Shown: positions 24,608-33,558, counted from the first letter of the stretch. The stretch is DNA of 64,000 nt from Exiguobacterium aestuarii (GCF_020171655.1 NZ_JAIVAC010000001.1:1736001-1800000), one strand, 5' to 3'. Notes: generated from the letters alone by a model not told the origin. Translations and numbers: made by a program.

Positions 24608-25693
24608 ATGACGCTCACCGTCTTGTTACTGAACGCCTGTGTTGCGTTCACCGGATTTTACATCATCTCAAAGATTTATCACTCTTCACTATTCAATTCG
24701 CAACGTCTTCGCAGTTTCGTGATTGGATTATTAGCCGGGGCGCTCGGTCTCTTCTTAATGTACAATGCCGTCGAGGCCAACGATACGGTACGTGTGGATT
24801 TACGTCATCTACCGCTCGTCCTACTCGCGTTTTACGGTGCTCGGATGCCATTGTTTATTGCGACACTCGTCATTGCGAGCACGCGCTTCCTGTTCGGGAT
24901 GACGGAACAAGCGTTCATCGCCTTTATCGCGACGTTCGTCGTCAGTATCGGAATGCTATGGATTCATCGTCTCCTCCGCGAACGACTTTTCATGCAAAGT
25001 ATTTTCTTAAACGTGTGGGCGCTATTCGTCATCTCGATTGCCGTCTACATCAATATGGGATGGAATACAGCATACGTGTCCCTCGTCTTGACCATTTGGA
25101 TGGTCGGCATGCTCGTCGGTCTGCTGTCGAGTATACTCACAATCGACTTAGAAAAGACGACACGACGTGCGCTTGAATATAAACGCTCTGCTGAACGAGA
25201 TCATCTGACAGGTCTGTTCAATCGTCGCGTCTGGGACCGTTACACCGCCTCGCTCGGTGAGGACGACCGCACGTACAACATCCTCGCGCTTGATATCGAT
25301 CACTTTAAGCACGTGAACGATACATACGGTCACGGAAATGGCGACCTCGTTTTGCAACAGTTCGCTGACATTTTAAAGGTGGAGACTCGCGCACACGATA
25401 CCGTCGCTCGGATCGGCGGCGAAGAGTTTGTCATCTTGATGTACGATTTGACGCCAGAAAAGGTGGATAAAGTGGCCAACCGGATTCGGGAACGGATTGC
25501 TGCTGAAACGTTCTACTTGAACGACTTTCCACCGATTCAAATCACGACGTCCGTCGGGGTCGCCCACGGTACCTCGCTTCCCATCAAACGGATGGTCGAC
25601 CTCGCAGACTCGGCGCTCTATCAAGCGAAAAATGAAGGGCGCAACCAAGTCGTCGTCTCGACGGTTGCATCACCAGAACCGATCATGACATGA
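24608..25693 (+). CDS. Membrane diguanylate cyclase (5TM-LYT + GGDEF)
   Basis: 361-aa enzyme that should make c-di-GMP from two GTP. Residues 1-180 form a 5TM-5TMR_LYT-type sensor with about six hydrophobic helices. The GGDEF domain (about 195-355) has an intact active-site GGEEF at 270-274 and the allosteric I-site RAHD (261-264) exactly five residues upstream, so product inhibition is expected. Other key parts are DHLTGLFNRR and DIDHFKHVNDTYGH. The ATG has only a modest AAAGG site. A bidirectional terminator follows. Confidence 0.9.
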   Translation: MTLTVLLLNACVAFTGFYIISKIYHSSLFNSQRLRSFVIGLLAGALGLFLMYNAVEANDTVRVDLRHLPLVLLAFYGARMPLFIATLVIASTRFLFGMTEQAFIAFIATFVVSIGMLWIHRLLRERLFMQSIFLNVWALFVISIAVYINMGWNTAYVSLVLTIWMVGMLVGLLSSILTIDLEKTTRRALEYKRSAERDHLTGLFNRRVWDRYTASLGEDDRTYNILALDIDHFKHVNDTYGHGNGDLVLQQFADILKVETRAHDTVARIGGEEFVILMYDLTPEKVDKVANRIRERIAAETFYLNDFPPIQITTSVGVAHGTSLPIKRMVDLADSALYQAKNEGRNQVVVSTVASPEPIMT

Positions 25694-25696
25694 ACG

Positions 25697-25725
25697 AACC
25701 CCGCTCCTTCATAGGAAGCGGGGTT
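25697..25725. terminator. Bidirectional terminator
   Basis: Arms AACCCCGCTTCC-type pairing (AACCCCGCTCCT with AGGAAGCGGGGTT) between the converging cyclase and glycerol-3-phosphate operon. Confidence 0.88.
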
Positions 25726-25733
25726 TTGTCTGC

Positions 25734-26408
25734 TTATTTCGCGAACCGTTCAACTTCATCCGTCATGATGGCTGCCACCGGCATCAGCGGCAGGTCTTTC
25801 ACGTCGTTGATTGTGTAGACACGTGTCTCGAGTGCCGTCCGTCGCATCTCTTCCCATACTTTCGAACCGATAAATTCGGACTGTGCGTGAATCGCCTCGG
25901 CTCGAATCGTTTCAGCGAACGAGACGATGTCCGACTCTCCCGTGAGTGTCAAGACGGCAAGGCGTGCGTGCGGTGCCACATCCCGCATTCGAACGAGTGT
26001 CTCCCGATTGAACGAGGAGAAGACGACGCGCCCCGTCATGTGAAACTCATCGACGGCGAGCCAGGCGAGTCGTTCGATGCCCGGATACGCATATTGATCT
26101 GTCTTCAATTCGACGTTCAGCGTGATGTCACTCCGTTCAATCAAGCCGAGCACTTCTTCTAGTGTCGGGATGCGTTCATACCCGTCAATTTTCAATTGAC
26201 GTAGCTCCTGGAGTGTCATGTCTTTTACCCATCCAGTCCCATCTGTCGTCCGATTGACGGTCTCGTCATGGATGACGACAAGCCGACCGTCCTTTGACAG
26301 TTGCACGTCGAGCTCGATCCCGTCCACATATGGGAGGGCCGCCTCGAACGCCGACAACGTATTTTCCGGATAATTAGCGCTATACCCACGATGTGCGTAA
26401 ATCAGCAT
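25734..26408 (-). CDS. Glycerophosphodiester phosphodiesterase
   Basis: 224-aa GDPD enzyme that hydrolyses glycerophosphodiesters to glycerol-3-phosphate and an alcohol. The family motifs are AHRGYSANYPENT near the start (His6, Glu17), DGIELDVQLSKDGRLVVIHD with the metal and catalytic residues, and NVELKTD. No signal peptide is present, so it is cytoplasmic and works on imported diesters. I start at ATG 26408, one base after the ugpB stop; a longer form would overlap that gene. It is the last gene of the glpP-ugpCAEB operon, turning the transporter's alternative substrates into G3P. Confidence 0.92.
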   Translation of the reverse strand: MLIYAHRGYSANYPENTLSAFEAALPYVDGIELDVQLSKDGRLVVIHDETVNRTTDGTGWVKDMTLQELRQLKIDGYERIPTLEEVLGLIERSDITLNVELKTDQYAYPGIERLAWLAVDEFHMTGRVVFSSFNRETLVRMRDVAPHARLAVLTLTGESDIVSFAETIRAEAIHAQSEFIGSKVWEEMRRTALETRVYTINDVKDLPLMPVAAIMTDEVERFAK

Positions 26409-26409
26409 C

Positions 26410-27717
26410 TCACTGCCCCAAGGTGGAAGTCGTCTCTTCGGCCGCACGCTTCAATGCGTCTTCGACCGATACGCCTTGATACAAACTCTCCATCGCATTG
26501 ACGACGCTCTGACGCGATTGAGGGAACGTCGAGATGAGCGCACCTTGTGTCGCTGGTGATGGTTTTGTCTCGCTGAGCTGATCGACCGTTACTTTGAGCT
26601 GTGGATATTTCGCCCACATCTCTTCGACGACCGGTTCGTTGTATGCGTCAGGATTGATGGCGAAGTAACCTGTGTCGACATGCCACTGCGCCTGCGCTTC
26701 CGTTGAAGACACATACTTCATGAACTCCCATGCGCCTTCTTTCGTTTCTTCGGCGATGCCGTCACCCATCCAGAGTGATGCGCCACCGATGACGACGCCT
26801 TGACGGTCTGCTTCGTTCGGTACTGGCAAGTATGAGGCAGCGATCTCAAAGTCTGCGCTGTCCGCGACGGTACGGATCCCGGCTGACGAGTCGAGATACA
26901 TGGCGACTTTACCCGATTGGAACGCCGCACGCATATCGTCCCAGTTTTGACCGACGTTTAGGAACGTCTTCTCATCGTACATCTCTTTGATCAAGTTGAA
27001 CGCATTCTGCCCTTCTTCCCCATCGAACACGGCCTTCGTCGGCTCACCACTGCGTCCGTTATCGTTATCGACGTAAAGTCCACCTTGCGCGGCGACAAGC
27101 TGTTCGAAGAACCAACCATAGTTGAGCATCGTGAAGCCGGTCTGGTCGTCCGTCGTCAACTTCTTCGCTGCTGCTTTCAATTCGTCATACGTGCGCGGTG
27201 CCTTCTCCGGGTCAAGTCCTGCCTCTTTAAATGCATCCTTGTTGTAGATAAGGACAGGTGTCGAAGAGTTGAACGGCATCGAGTATTGCTTGCCGTCCAC
27301 TTGGTAATAGCTCAAGATGTTTTCTTCCCACACGCTCGTGTCAAAGTCCTCTTTGTCGATGAACTCTTGGACCGGTGTGATTTTATTGGAGTCGATCATA
27401 TATTTCGTTCCGACCTCGAACGTCTGCATGATGGCCGGCGCGTCTTCCGAACCGGCGACCGCATTGAACTTCGTCAACGCCTCTTCGTACGTTCCTTGGA
27501 AGATTGGTTTCACTTCATAGTCGTCTTGCGACGCGTTGAATGCGTCGACCTGCGTATTGAGCGCTGTCTCCAAGTCCCCGCTCATGGCGTGCCAAAAGAC
27601 GACTTCTGTCTTTCCGTCTTCTGTCGTCGCCGCGACAGGTGCCGCTTCTTCACTTCCACATGCCCCGAGCAATAACACTGAACTTGCCAACCCTGCGAAT
27701 AATCCAAACTTTTTCAT
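26410..27717 (-). CDS. ugpB: Glycerol-3-phosphate ABC transporter binding lipoprotein
   Basis: 435-aa extracellular receptor of the UgpB type. The lipoprotein signal ends in LLLGAC (Cys20). Typical stretches are TEVVFWHAMSGDLETALN, MPFNSSTPVLIYNKDAF, PRTYDEL and NVGQNWDDMRAAFQSGKVAM, which line the G3P/diester site in the family. ATG 27717 lies behind AGGGGG; upstream in-frame sequence belongs to the intergenic region and ugpE. The operon context (glpP, GDPD) supports G3P or glycerophosphodiester as substrate rather than sugars. Confidence 0.92.
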   Translation of the reverse strand: MKKFGLFAGLASSVLLLGACGSEEAAPVAATTEDGKTEVVFWHAMSGDLETALNTQVDAFNASQDDYEVKPIFQGTYEEALTKFNAVAGSEDAPAIMQTFEVGTKYMIDSNKITPVQEFIDKEDFDTSVWEENILSYYQVDGKQYSMPFNSSTPVLIYNKDAFKEAGLDPEKAPRTYDELKAAAKKLTTDDQTGFTMLNYGWFFEQLVAAQGGLYVDNDNGRSGEPTKAVFDGEEGQNAFNLIKEMYDEKTFLNVGQNWDDMRAAFQSGKVAMYLDSSAGIRTVADSADFEIAASYLPVPNEADRQGVVIGGASLWMGDGIAEETKEGAWEFMKYVSSTEAQAQWHVDTGYFAINPDAYNEPVVEEMWAKYPQLKVTVDQLSETKPSPATQGALISTFPQSRQSVVNAMESLYQGVSVEDALKRAAEETTSTLGQ

Positions 27718-27734
27718 TTTGTCATGTCCCCCTA

Positions 27735-28544
27735 TTATTTGATCGCGCCTTGCGTCAATCCTTCTTGTAGATGTTTTTGTCCTACGAATAACAATAAAAG
27801 TGTCGGAATGATGATCAAGATGACCGCTGCCATGACGACACCCCAATCCGAGGCGACCTCGTTCGACTGCATCTGTTTGATTCCGATTTGGACCGTCCGC
27901 GCCTGTTCCGTGTTCGTGACGAGAAGCGGCCATAAGTACATGTTCCAAGTCGTCAAAAAGCTATATACCGACAATGTGACGAGCGGTGTCTTCGATACTG
28001 GCAAGACAACGTTCCAGAAGAAGCGGAACCGACTGATCCCAGCGATTTGAGACGCCTCATACATCTCATATGGAATCGTCTTGAACTGTTGCCGGAGTAG
28101 AAACGTTCCGAACGCAAGTGCGAAGAACGGCACCGATAGTCCCCAGACGGTGTTGAGCCAACCGAGCGACTGGATTGTCAAAAAGTTCGGCACCATCGTC
28201 GCTTCCCATGGGACCATCATCGTCGCGAGGAAGAGCATGAAGATGAGCCCTTTTCCTTTAAAGTCGATGAAGACGAATGCGAATGCCGCGAGGCTCGACA
28301 AGACGACCTGCCCGATCATTACGAGGAGCGCGACAACCAGACTGTTCACTAAGTAGGTCATCATCGGAATTCGTTCGAACGCGGCCACGTAGTTCTCAAA
28401 GGACGGGTCGCGTGGGAGCAGATGTCCCTGGAGCACTTCCTTGCCGTCCATCAGACTAATCGAGAACGCATAGGCGATCGGGAACAGCATGACGACGGCG
28501 CTCAAGACGAGTAAGACATATACGCCTATATTCCGTAGTCTCAT
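27735..28544 (-). CDS. ugpE: Glycerol-3-phosphate ABC transporter permease UgpE
   Basis: 269-aa MalG/UgpE-type inner-membrane permease with six hydrophobic segments. The EAA loop (YEASQIAGISRFRFFWNVVLPVSKTPL) contacts the UgpC ATPase. It overlaps the ugpA gene by four bases (ATGA), so the heterodimer is co-translated. Its order between ugpA and ugpB differs from E. coli ugpBAEC but is consistent with coordinated expression from the glpP promoter. Confidence 0.92.
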   Translation of the reverse strand: MRLRNIGVYVLLVLSAVVMLFPIAYAFSISLMDGKEVLQGHLLPRDPSFENYVAAFERIPMMTYLVNSLVVALLVMIGQVVLSSLAAFAFVFIDFKGKGLIFMLFLATMMVPWEATMVPNFLTIQSLGWLNTVWGLSVPFFALAFGTFLLRQQFKTIPYEMYEASQIAGISRFRFFWNVVLPVSKTPLVTLSVYSFLTTWNMYLWPLLVTNTEQARTVQIGIKQMQSNEVASDWGVVMAAVILIIIPTLLLLFVGQKHLQEGLTQGAIK

Positions 28545-29446
28545 TGGTAATGCACCTTCCTTTCGACAAGTTTAAATTGGAGCCATGTCAACAGAAGGAC
28601 GGCGATGAATAAGAACACGGCCTGTGCACTGGCACTCCCGACGTTGTAGTTGATGAACGCATCTTTATAGATGGCATAGACGATGACGTTCGTCGCATTC
28701 GTCGGTCCGCCTTTCGTCAACAGATCAATCTGCCCGAACGTCTGGAAGGCGTTGATGAGCGAGATGATGCCGACGAAGAAGAGCGTCGGGGACAACATCG
28801 GGATCGTGATCGCGCGTAACTGTGTCCAATAGCTCGTTCCGGCAATATCCGCACTCTCGTAGAGCGTCCGGTCGATGTTTTGCAGCCCGCCGAGAAGAAT
28901 CAAAAACGTGAAGCCAATATTCATCCAGACGGTCGCAATCGAAACGGATAGGAGCGCATATTGCGGGTCGAGGAGCCACTGTACGCCGCTGGCACCGATC
29001 GCCTCGAGGAACCGGTTGAAAATCCCGATTGACGGGTTATACATGAACATCCAGATGACCGACGAGGCGGCGACACTCATCCCCATCGTCGCCGAGAAGG
29101 CTGTTCGAAAGATGCCAATGCCCTTCAATTTCTCATTGGCAAGTAGCGCGAGCCCGAGTGCGATGAGAATCGTCAGTGGGACCGTCAAGAGGACGAATCC
29201 GACCGTCGCTTGGATGCTTTGCCAAAACGCCGCACTCGTGAACAGGTTGCTGTAATGACCGACGCCGACAAATTCGAGTGGCGTCCCTTGCGTGTCCGTC
29301 CGAAAGAAGCTCAAGTACATCGTCCGGAGAAGCGGATAGACGAGAAAGACACCAAACAAGATGATGGACGGAGACAAGTACAACAGCCCGCTCGCCGCGT
29401 CCGACAGTCTCGTGCGGACCTTCTCTCTCGGTAAGGCGACCGTCAT
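28541..29446 (-). CDS. ugpA: Glycerol-3-phosphate ABC transporter permease UgpA
   Basis: 301-aa MalF/UgpA-type permease with six predicted TM helices and the EAA-type loop YESADIAGTSYWTQLRAITIPMLSP. Further stretches typical of sugar/G3P permeases are YLSPSIILFGVFLVYPLLRTM and FQTFGQIDLLTKGGPTNAT. It overlaps ugpC upstream and ugpE downstream by ATGA four-base overlaps. Confidence 0.92.
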   Translation of the reverse strand: MTVALPREKVRTRLSDAASGLLYLSPSIILFGVFLVYPLLRTMYLSFFRTDTQGTPLEFVGVGHYSNLFTSAAFWQSIQATVGFVLLTVPLTILIALGLALLANEKLKGIGIFRTAFSATMGMSVAASSVIWMFMYNPSIGIFNRFLEAIGASGVQWLLDPQYALLSVSIATVWMNIGFTFLILLGGLQNIDRTLYESADIAGTSYWTQLRAITIPMLSPTLFFVGIISLINAFQTFGQIDLLTKGGPTNATNVIVYAIYKDAFINYNVGSASAQAVFLFIAVLLLTWLQFKLVERKVHYQ

Positions 29447-30534
29447 TGGAACACCTCCAACGCCTCAAACAACTTCGGCTGTCGTGGCTCGATGCGATGC
29501 CCGTTCGCGTCAAAGAGCGACATCTGTTTCGGATCCACATAACACGCGACTTTTTCTCCGACGGTGAGTGGCCATTGTCCTGACCATTTCGCCAGCCATT
29601 CATTGCCACCGACATCGAACGCAAGGATTGTCTCGGTCCCGAGTACTTCGATGTTTTTCAGCTCTGCATAAAACGTCACGTCTTCGTCTGCCGGTTTGAT
29701 CTGTTCCGGACGTACGCCGAGCGTCGCTTCCGACACTTCTGTCAATGCGTTCGGATGGAACAGGCGGCCGTCTGCTGCCATCCACCCTTTTTCTTGTCGG
29801 GTGACCTCGACTAAGTTCATCGGTGGTGATCCGATAAACGAAGCGACGAACGTGTTCGCTGGTTTGTTGTACAGGTCAAGCGGCTTCCCGACTTGTTGCA
29901 CTTCCCCTTCATTGAGAAGCATGATGCGATCCGCCATCGTCATCGCCTCGACTTGGTCATGGGTGACGTAAATCATCGTCAGTCCAAGTTTTCGTTGTAA
30001 CTGACGAATCTCCGAGCGCATCTTCGCCCGTAGTTTTGCGTCCAAGTTCGAGAGCGGCTCATCCATGAGGCAAATCGGTGCCTCCGTCACGATGGCTCGT
30101 GCCAACGCGACCCGTTGTCTTTGACCACCTGACAGTTCACGTGGCTTCCGTTTCAAATAATCGGTGAGTCCGAGCGTCTCGGCCGCCTGTAGGCAACGCT
30201 CACGCTGTTCTAGTTTCGTCAGTCCTTTCGTATGTAGACCGAACGTGATATTTTTCTCGACCGTCATATGTGGATAAAGGGCATAGTTTTGGAAGACCAT
30301 CGACAAGTGACGCTCGCTCGGCTTCATCCCGTTTGCTGCCACTCCGTCGATGCGGAGCGTTCCACTCGTGATGGATTCGAGCCCCGCAATCATGCGAAGC
30401 ATCGTGCTTTTGCCGCAGCCGGATGGTCCAACGAGCGCAAAGAATTCTCCTGCTTCAATTGTCACGTCGATCCCTCGGATGACTTCCGTCTCCCCGAATG
30501 ATTTTGTCAGTTGTTGTAGTTGAATCGTTTTCAT
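29443..30534 (-). CDS. ugpC: Glycerol-3-phosphate ABC transporter ATPase UgpC
   Basis: 363-aa ATPase of the MalK/UgpC class. Walker A GPSGCGKST (about 36-44), signature LSGGQRQRVALARA, Walker B ICLMDEPLSNLDAKLR, switch His (YVTHDQVEAMT), and a C-terminal TOBE regulatory region with GVRPEQIKP. ATG 30534 follows AGAAGGAGG; this start overlaps the glpP stop by ATGA. MalK-class ATPases can energise several importers, so it may also serve other permeases. Confidence 0.92.
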   Translation of the reverse strand: MKTIQLQQLTKSFGETEVIRGIDVTIEAGEFFALVGPSGCGKSTMLRMIAGLESITSGTLRIDGVAANGMKPSERHLSMVFQNYALYPHMTVEKNITFGLHTKGLTKLEQRERCLQAAETLGLTDYLKRKPRELSGGQRQRVALARAIVTEAPICLMDEPLSNLDAKLRAKMRSEIRQLQRKLGLTMIYVTHDQVEAMTMADRIMLLNEGEVQQVGKPLDLYNKPANTFVASFIGSPPMNLVEVTRQEKGWMAADGRLFHPNALTEVSEATLGVRPEQIKPADEDVTFYAELKNIEVLGTETILAFDVGGNEWLAKWSGQWPLTVGEKVACYVDPKQMSLFDANGHRIEPRQPKLFEALEVFQ

Positions 30535-31127
30535 ACCATTTCCTCCTTCTGACTTTGGACCTGCCAAAGTCGTTCGTCCCCGGTCGAAACCGCGAATGCC
30601 CCATGGTCGAGGGCGCGATGCACATCGATGGGTTGACGAATCATGCCACCCGTCACAATCGGGAAAGAGACTTCCTGGGAAATCTTTTCGACGACACTCG
30701 GGATCAGACCGGGCATGAGTTCGATCGCGTCCGGTTGCTGCGCTTCGGCGAGTTTGAGCCCGCTCGTGACCGCGTCCGAATCGACGAGAAACAGTCGTTG
30801 AACCGTCAACAGCCCTGCCCGTTTTGCGTGCTGAAGCACCGATGCTTTCGTCGTGACAATCCCGTCGGCGCCGACACGTTTGGCGAGATAGTCGATGCCA
30901 TCCCGGTCGAGGCTGATCCCATTGATCCGCTCGGCGTGGAGGAAGACCGTTCGGTTCTCTCGTTTCAAATGCGCCACATAGCGGTCGAGCGTACTGAGCG
31001 TCCCCATCATGAGGAACGTCGTCGTCACATCCGTCTTTAAAAACGCTTCGATTTGTTTCGGACTCTTGATTGAGGCAATCATCCGCTCCTGCCCCATTCG
31101 TGCAATCGCTTCATTCACTTGAATCAT
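30531..31127 (-). CDS. glpP: Glycerol-3-phosphate-responsive antiterminator GlpP
   Basis: 198-aa TIM-barrel-like RNA-binding antiterminator of the GlpP family. Recognisable stretches are HAERINGISLDRDGIDYLAKRVGADGIVTTKASVL, AKRAGLLTVQRLFLVDSDA, PDAIELMPGLIPSV and PIVTGGMIRQPIDV. In B. subtilis GlpP with bound G3P permits transcription past leader terminators of glp genes. Here it heads the G3P transporter operon and has a leader terminator immediately upstream, so it probably autoregulates the operon. The ATG at 31127 touches the AAGAAAGG site; GTG 31118 (residue 4) has better spacing and may be the true start. Confidence 0.92.
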   Translation of the reverse strand: MIQVNEAIARMGQERMIASIKSPKQIEAFLKTDVTTTFLMMGTLSTLDRYVAHLKRENRTVFLHAERINGISLDRDGIDYLAKRVGADGIVTTKASVLQHAKRAGLLTVQRLFLVDSDAVTSGLKLAEAQQPDAIELMPGLIPSVVEKISQEVSFPIVTGGMIRQPIDVHRALDHGAFAVSTGDERLWQVQSQKEEMV

Positions 31128-31136
31128 CCTTTCTTG

Positions 31137-31190
31137 AAAAAAAGGACCAACAGAAACGACACGTCATGGACGTACGGGCTTCTGTTGGTC
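31137..31190 (-). promoter_or_regulatory. Leader terminator of the glpP-ugp operon (probable GlpP target)
   Basis: The minus strand carries a long hairpin with arms GACCAACAGAAG and TTTCTGTTGGTC (about 31190 to 31145) followed by seven T (31143-31137). It lies only about 10 bases before glpP, so the ribosome site comes just after the T-run. A terminator located upstream of the first gene implies regulated read-through. A second dyad, TCACTT/AAGTGA near 31218-31231, sits in the leader. Confidence 0.82.
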
Positions 31191-31305
31191 TCTCAAAGGT
31201 TCTACCGGTAAGTATTCACTTAGAAGTGAGGGGGTCTCACAGCTCTTATCGTAGCGGACGATTGTAAAGCTACCATAAAGGAATCGCTAAGTTTCATGAA
31301 GGAAA

Positions 31306-31334
31306 CGTAAAAAAACCGATTCACGGGGAATCGG
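31306..31334 (-). terminator. Terminator of the photolyase gene
   Basis: Minus-strand arms CCGATTC and GAATCGG around CCCGT, followed by TTTTTTT; it overlaps the stop codon at 31321. Confidence 0.85.
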
Positions 31335-32802
31335 CCAATGTCTGTTCGGCTTTTGCTAATATATCTGCTTTGACATCATCGTCTCGCCCTTGCCAATTGC
31401 GAACCATCATCTTCATCCGCTGGTTTTTCGAGAAACGCTCCTCGTGCCGATCGATGAAGCGCCAGTAGAGGGCGTTGAACGGACAAGCATCCTCTTCGGT
31501 CGTATGTTTCGGGTTATACGGACAATCTCCACAGTAATCACTCATCCGGTCGATATATTTTCCAGAGGCGACATATGGCTTCGTGGCGAGTTTCCCGCCG
31601 TCCGCATGGAGGGCCATCCCGAGCACGTTCGGTAAGACGACCCAATCATAGGCATCGATGTACATCTCATTGAACCAGTCGCTCGTCTGCTTCGGTGAGA
31701 TTTCAAACAACGTCGCGTAATTTCCGAGCACCATCAGCCGCTGGATGTGATGGTTGTGGGCATACGCTACGACCGGCTTCAGACTTTGATGCAGACAGTT
31801 CAAGTCCGTCTTCGCATCCCAAAAGAAGGACGGTAAATCGCGTTCATGCTTGAACGTGTTCACCTCTTCATAGCCCGGCATAACAGCGAGATAGACGGCG
31901 CGCATATACTCCCGCCACCCGAGGATTTGGCGGACAAACCCTTCAATCGATGACAAGGGAGCGTCAGCCTGACAAGCCGCCTCGACGACTTCATGTGGCG
32001 TCAACAGACCGATGTTGATGGCAGCCGACAACAGGCTGTGTGACATCTCTGGTTCATCCGTCATCATCGCATCTTGATAAGGACCGAACGTCTCGAGCCG
32101 CTCGTTCACGAATCGATTCAACGCCCGTCTCGCCTCGGTGTGTGTGACCGGCCAGTGAAACGGGGTCACCTTCCCTGGGTGATCCGAGAATGTCGACTCG
32201 ACTTTTTTGATGACGTCTTTCGTGATCGCGTCCGGTCGAAAATGGATCGCGGACGGAAACGACAGTCCTTCTTTCGGTGGTTTCCGATTTTCCGTATCAA
32301 ACGACCACTTCCCGCCACGCGGCTTCCCGTCTTCAATTAAAACATCGAACCGTTTGCGCATCTGGCGATAAAACCGATCCATCCGCCACGGTTCGTTTCC
32401 GAGCGTATCGGTCGCTTCTTCTTTCGATAAATAGAAGAGCGGGACATCCGTATGTTCGACCAATTTATGTTTCTTACCGAATTGCTTGAGCTTTTTAGCC
32501 ATCGGTTCATCCGTGACGGCGGTGACATGAATCTCGTCCGGCTCGTACTGGTTTAGATGTTTGTCCCATGCCTCCTGAAACGAATCCGCTTCATGGTAAT
32601 CGACGGTGTGCCCTTTGTCGCGCAGTTCTTCCGCAAAGTGTCGCATCGCCGAGAAAATGAGGACGAGTTTTTGCTTATGGTACGGACGCCACGTCGCGCG
32701 AGACGTCGCCTCAATCATGACGATGACGTCATCTTCTTTTATATGCTTCAACATCTCGAGTTCGTGTGAGAGTTGGTTGCCAAGTATCCAAAATGAACGC
32801 AT
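31321..32802 (-). CDS. (6-4) photolyase / FeS-containing cryptochrome-photolyase family protein
   Basis: 493-aa FAD enzyme of the FeS-BCP branch (PhrB/CryB type, PF04244 N-terminus) that repairs UV-induced (6-4) photoproducts with blue light. The four iron-sulfur cysteines are Cys336 (LNCLHQ), Cys424 and Cys427 (YCGDCPYN) and Cys440 (ACPFNALYW). Spacings of 88, 3 and 13 equal those recalled for Agrobacterium PhrB. FAD-pocket stretches such as QILGWREYMRAVYL and WVVLPNVLGMALHADGG are present. ATG 32802 follows GGAGTC. It is divergent from a methyltransferase gene. Confidence 0.9.
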   Translation of the reverse strand: MRSFWILGNQLSHELEMLKHIKEDDVIVMIEATSRATWRPYHKQKLVLIFSAMRHFAEELRDKGHTVDYHEADSFQEAWDKHLNQYEPDEIHVTAVTDEPMAKKLKQFGKKHKLVEHTDVPLFYLSKEEATDTLGNEPWRMDRFYRQMRKRFDVLIEDGKPRGGKWSFDTENRKPPKEGLSFPSAIHFRPDAITKDVIKKVESTFSDHPGKVTPFHWPVTHTEARRALNRFVNERLETFGPYQDAMMTDEPEMSHSLLSAAINIGLLTPHEVVEAACQADAPLSSIEGFVRQILGWREYMRAVYLAVMPGYEEVNTFKHERDLPSFFWDAKTDLNCLHQSLKPVVAYAHNHHIQRLMVLGNYATLFEISPKQTSDWFNEMYIDAYDWVVLPNVLGMALHADGGKLATKPYVASGKYIDRMSDYCGDCPYNPKHTTEEDACPFNALYWRFIDRHEERFSKNQRMKMMVRNWQGRDDDVKADILAKAEQTLADSP

Positions 32803-32866
32803 GTTGTTGACTCCTTTGTTTCATCGATATGCTACAATCAAGCTACTCTTGAAATGAGGTGACAGT

Positions 32867-33496
32867 ATGCTCCCACAAGTGTTCAAAAACTGGGTGGACA
32901 GTCAGTACGAAAATCCACGCGGTCCCGTTGGAAAATATATCGGGGAAAAGATGGTGCGCCAACACCGTATTGAAGTCGAGTGGACGATCGAACAGTTACA
33001 GATGTATCCAAACGCCACCGTACTCGAACTCGGGTGTGGGGCCGGTGATGCGATGGCGACGATTCTTCAAAAGCAGGAGGATGTGAACGTGGTCGGCCTC
33101 GATCGCTCGAAGACGCTCATCGCTTCGGCCAAGAAACGGAACGCCACGTCCATTCAAACGAGACGAGCTCGCTTGATGGAAGGCGATTTTCATCAATTGG
33201 CGATGACCGACGCATCTATCGATCACGTGTTCAGCATTCACACGCTATATTTTTGGGAAGATGTCACGACCGTCCTGTCTGAAATCGAACGCGTCTTGAA
33301 ACCGAACGGGACATTCCTCATTACGTACTGTGATGGAAAAGGCGATGTGCAATGGGACGGGATTGCTGACAGGATTCAGAAAGAGTTCATCCCCGAGGCG
33401 ACGAAATTCGGATTTCAGGACGTGTCGGTACGGCGAGGTCCCGACTCGCGCGACTATCGTACGGTCGCAGTGATGGGACGTAAACCGCATTCTTAA
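32867..33496 (+). CDS. Class I SAM-dependent methyltransferase
   Basis: 209-aa methyltransferase of the Methyltransf_11/25 type. SAM motif I VLELGCGAGDA, acidic motif II VVGLDRSKTL, then MEGDFHQLAMTDASIDHVFSIHTLYFW and VLKPNGTFLITY. The N-terminal PRGPVGKYIGEKMVRQH resembles the B. subtilis YdaC group. The substrate is unknown; a small molecule is more likely than RNA because no RNA-binding domain is attached. GAGGTG precedes ATG 32867. Confidence 0.85.
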   Translation: MLPQVFKNWVDSQYENPRGPVGKYIGEKMVRQHRIEVEWTIEQLQMYPNATVLELGCGAGDAMATILQKQEDVNVVGLDRSKTLIASAKKRNATSIQTRRARLMEGDFHQLAMTDASIDHVFSIHTLYFWEDVTTVLSEIERVLKPNGTFLITYCDGKGDVQWDGIADRIQKEFIPEATKFGFQDVSVRRGPDSRDYRTVAVMGRKPHS

Positions 33497-33558
33497 TCAG
33501 TACCCGTTTTTCATTCGATTCTTTCACGACAATCTGTTCGGCATGACTGAACATAAAA

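Noticed and set aside
27085-27675. 196-codon plus-strand frame opposite ugpB
   Set aside because: Fully antisense to a strongly conserved gene, with composition typical of shadow frames.
27718-27948. 77-residue N-terminal extension of UgpB
   Set aside because: The extension is antisense-like arginine-rich translation within ugpE; a lipoprotein signal starts at ATG 27717 with its own ribosome site.
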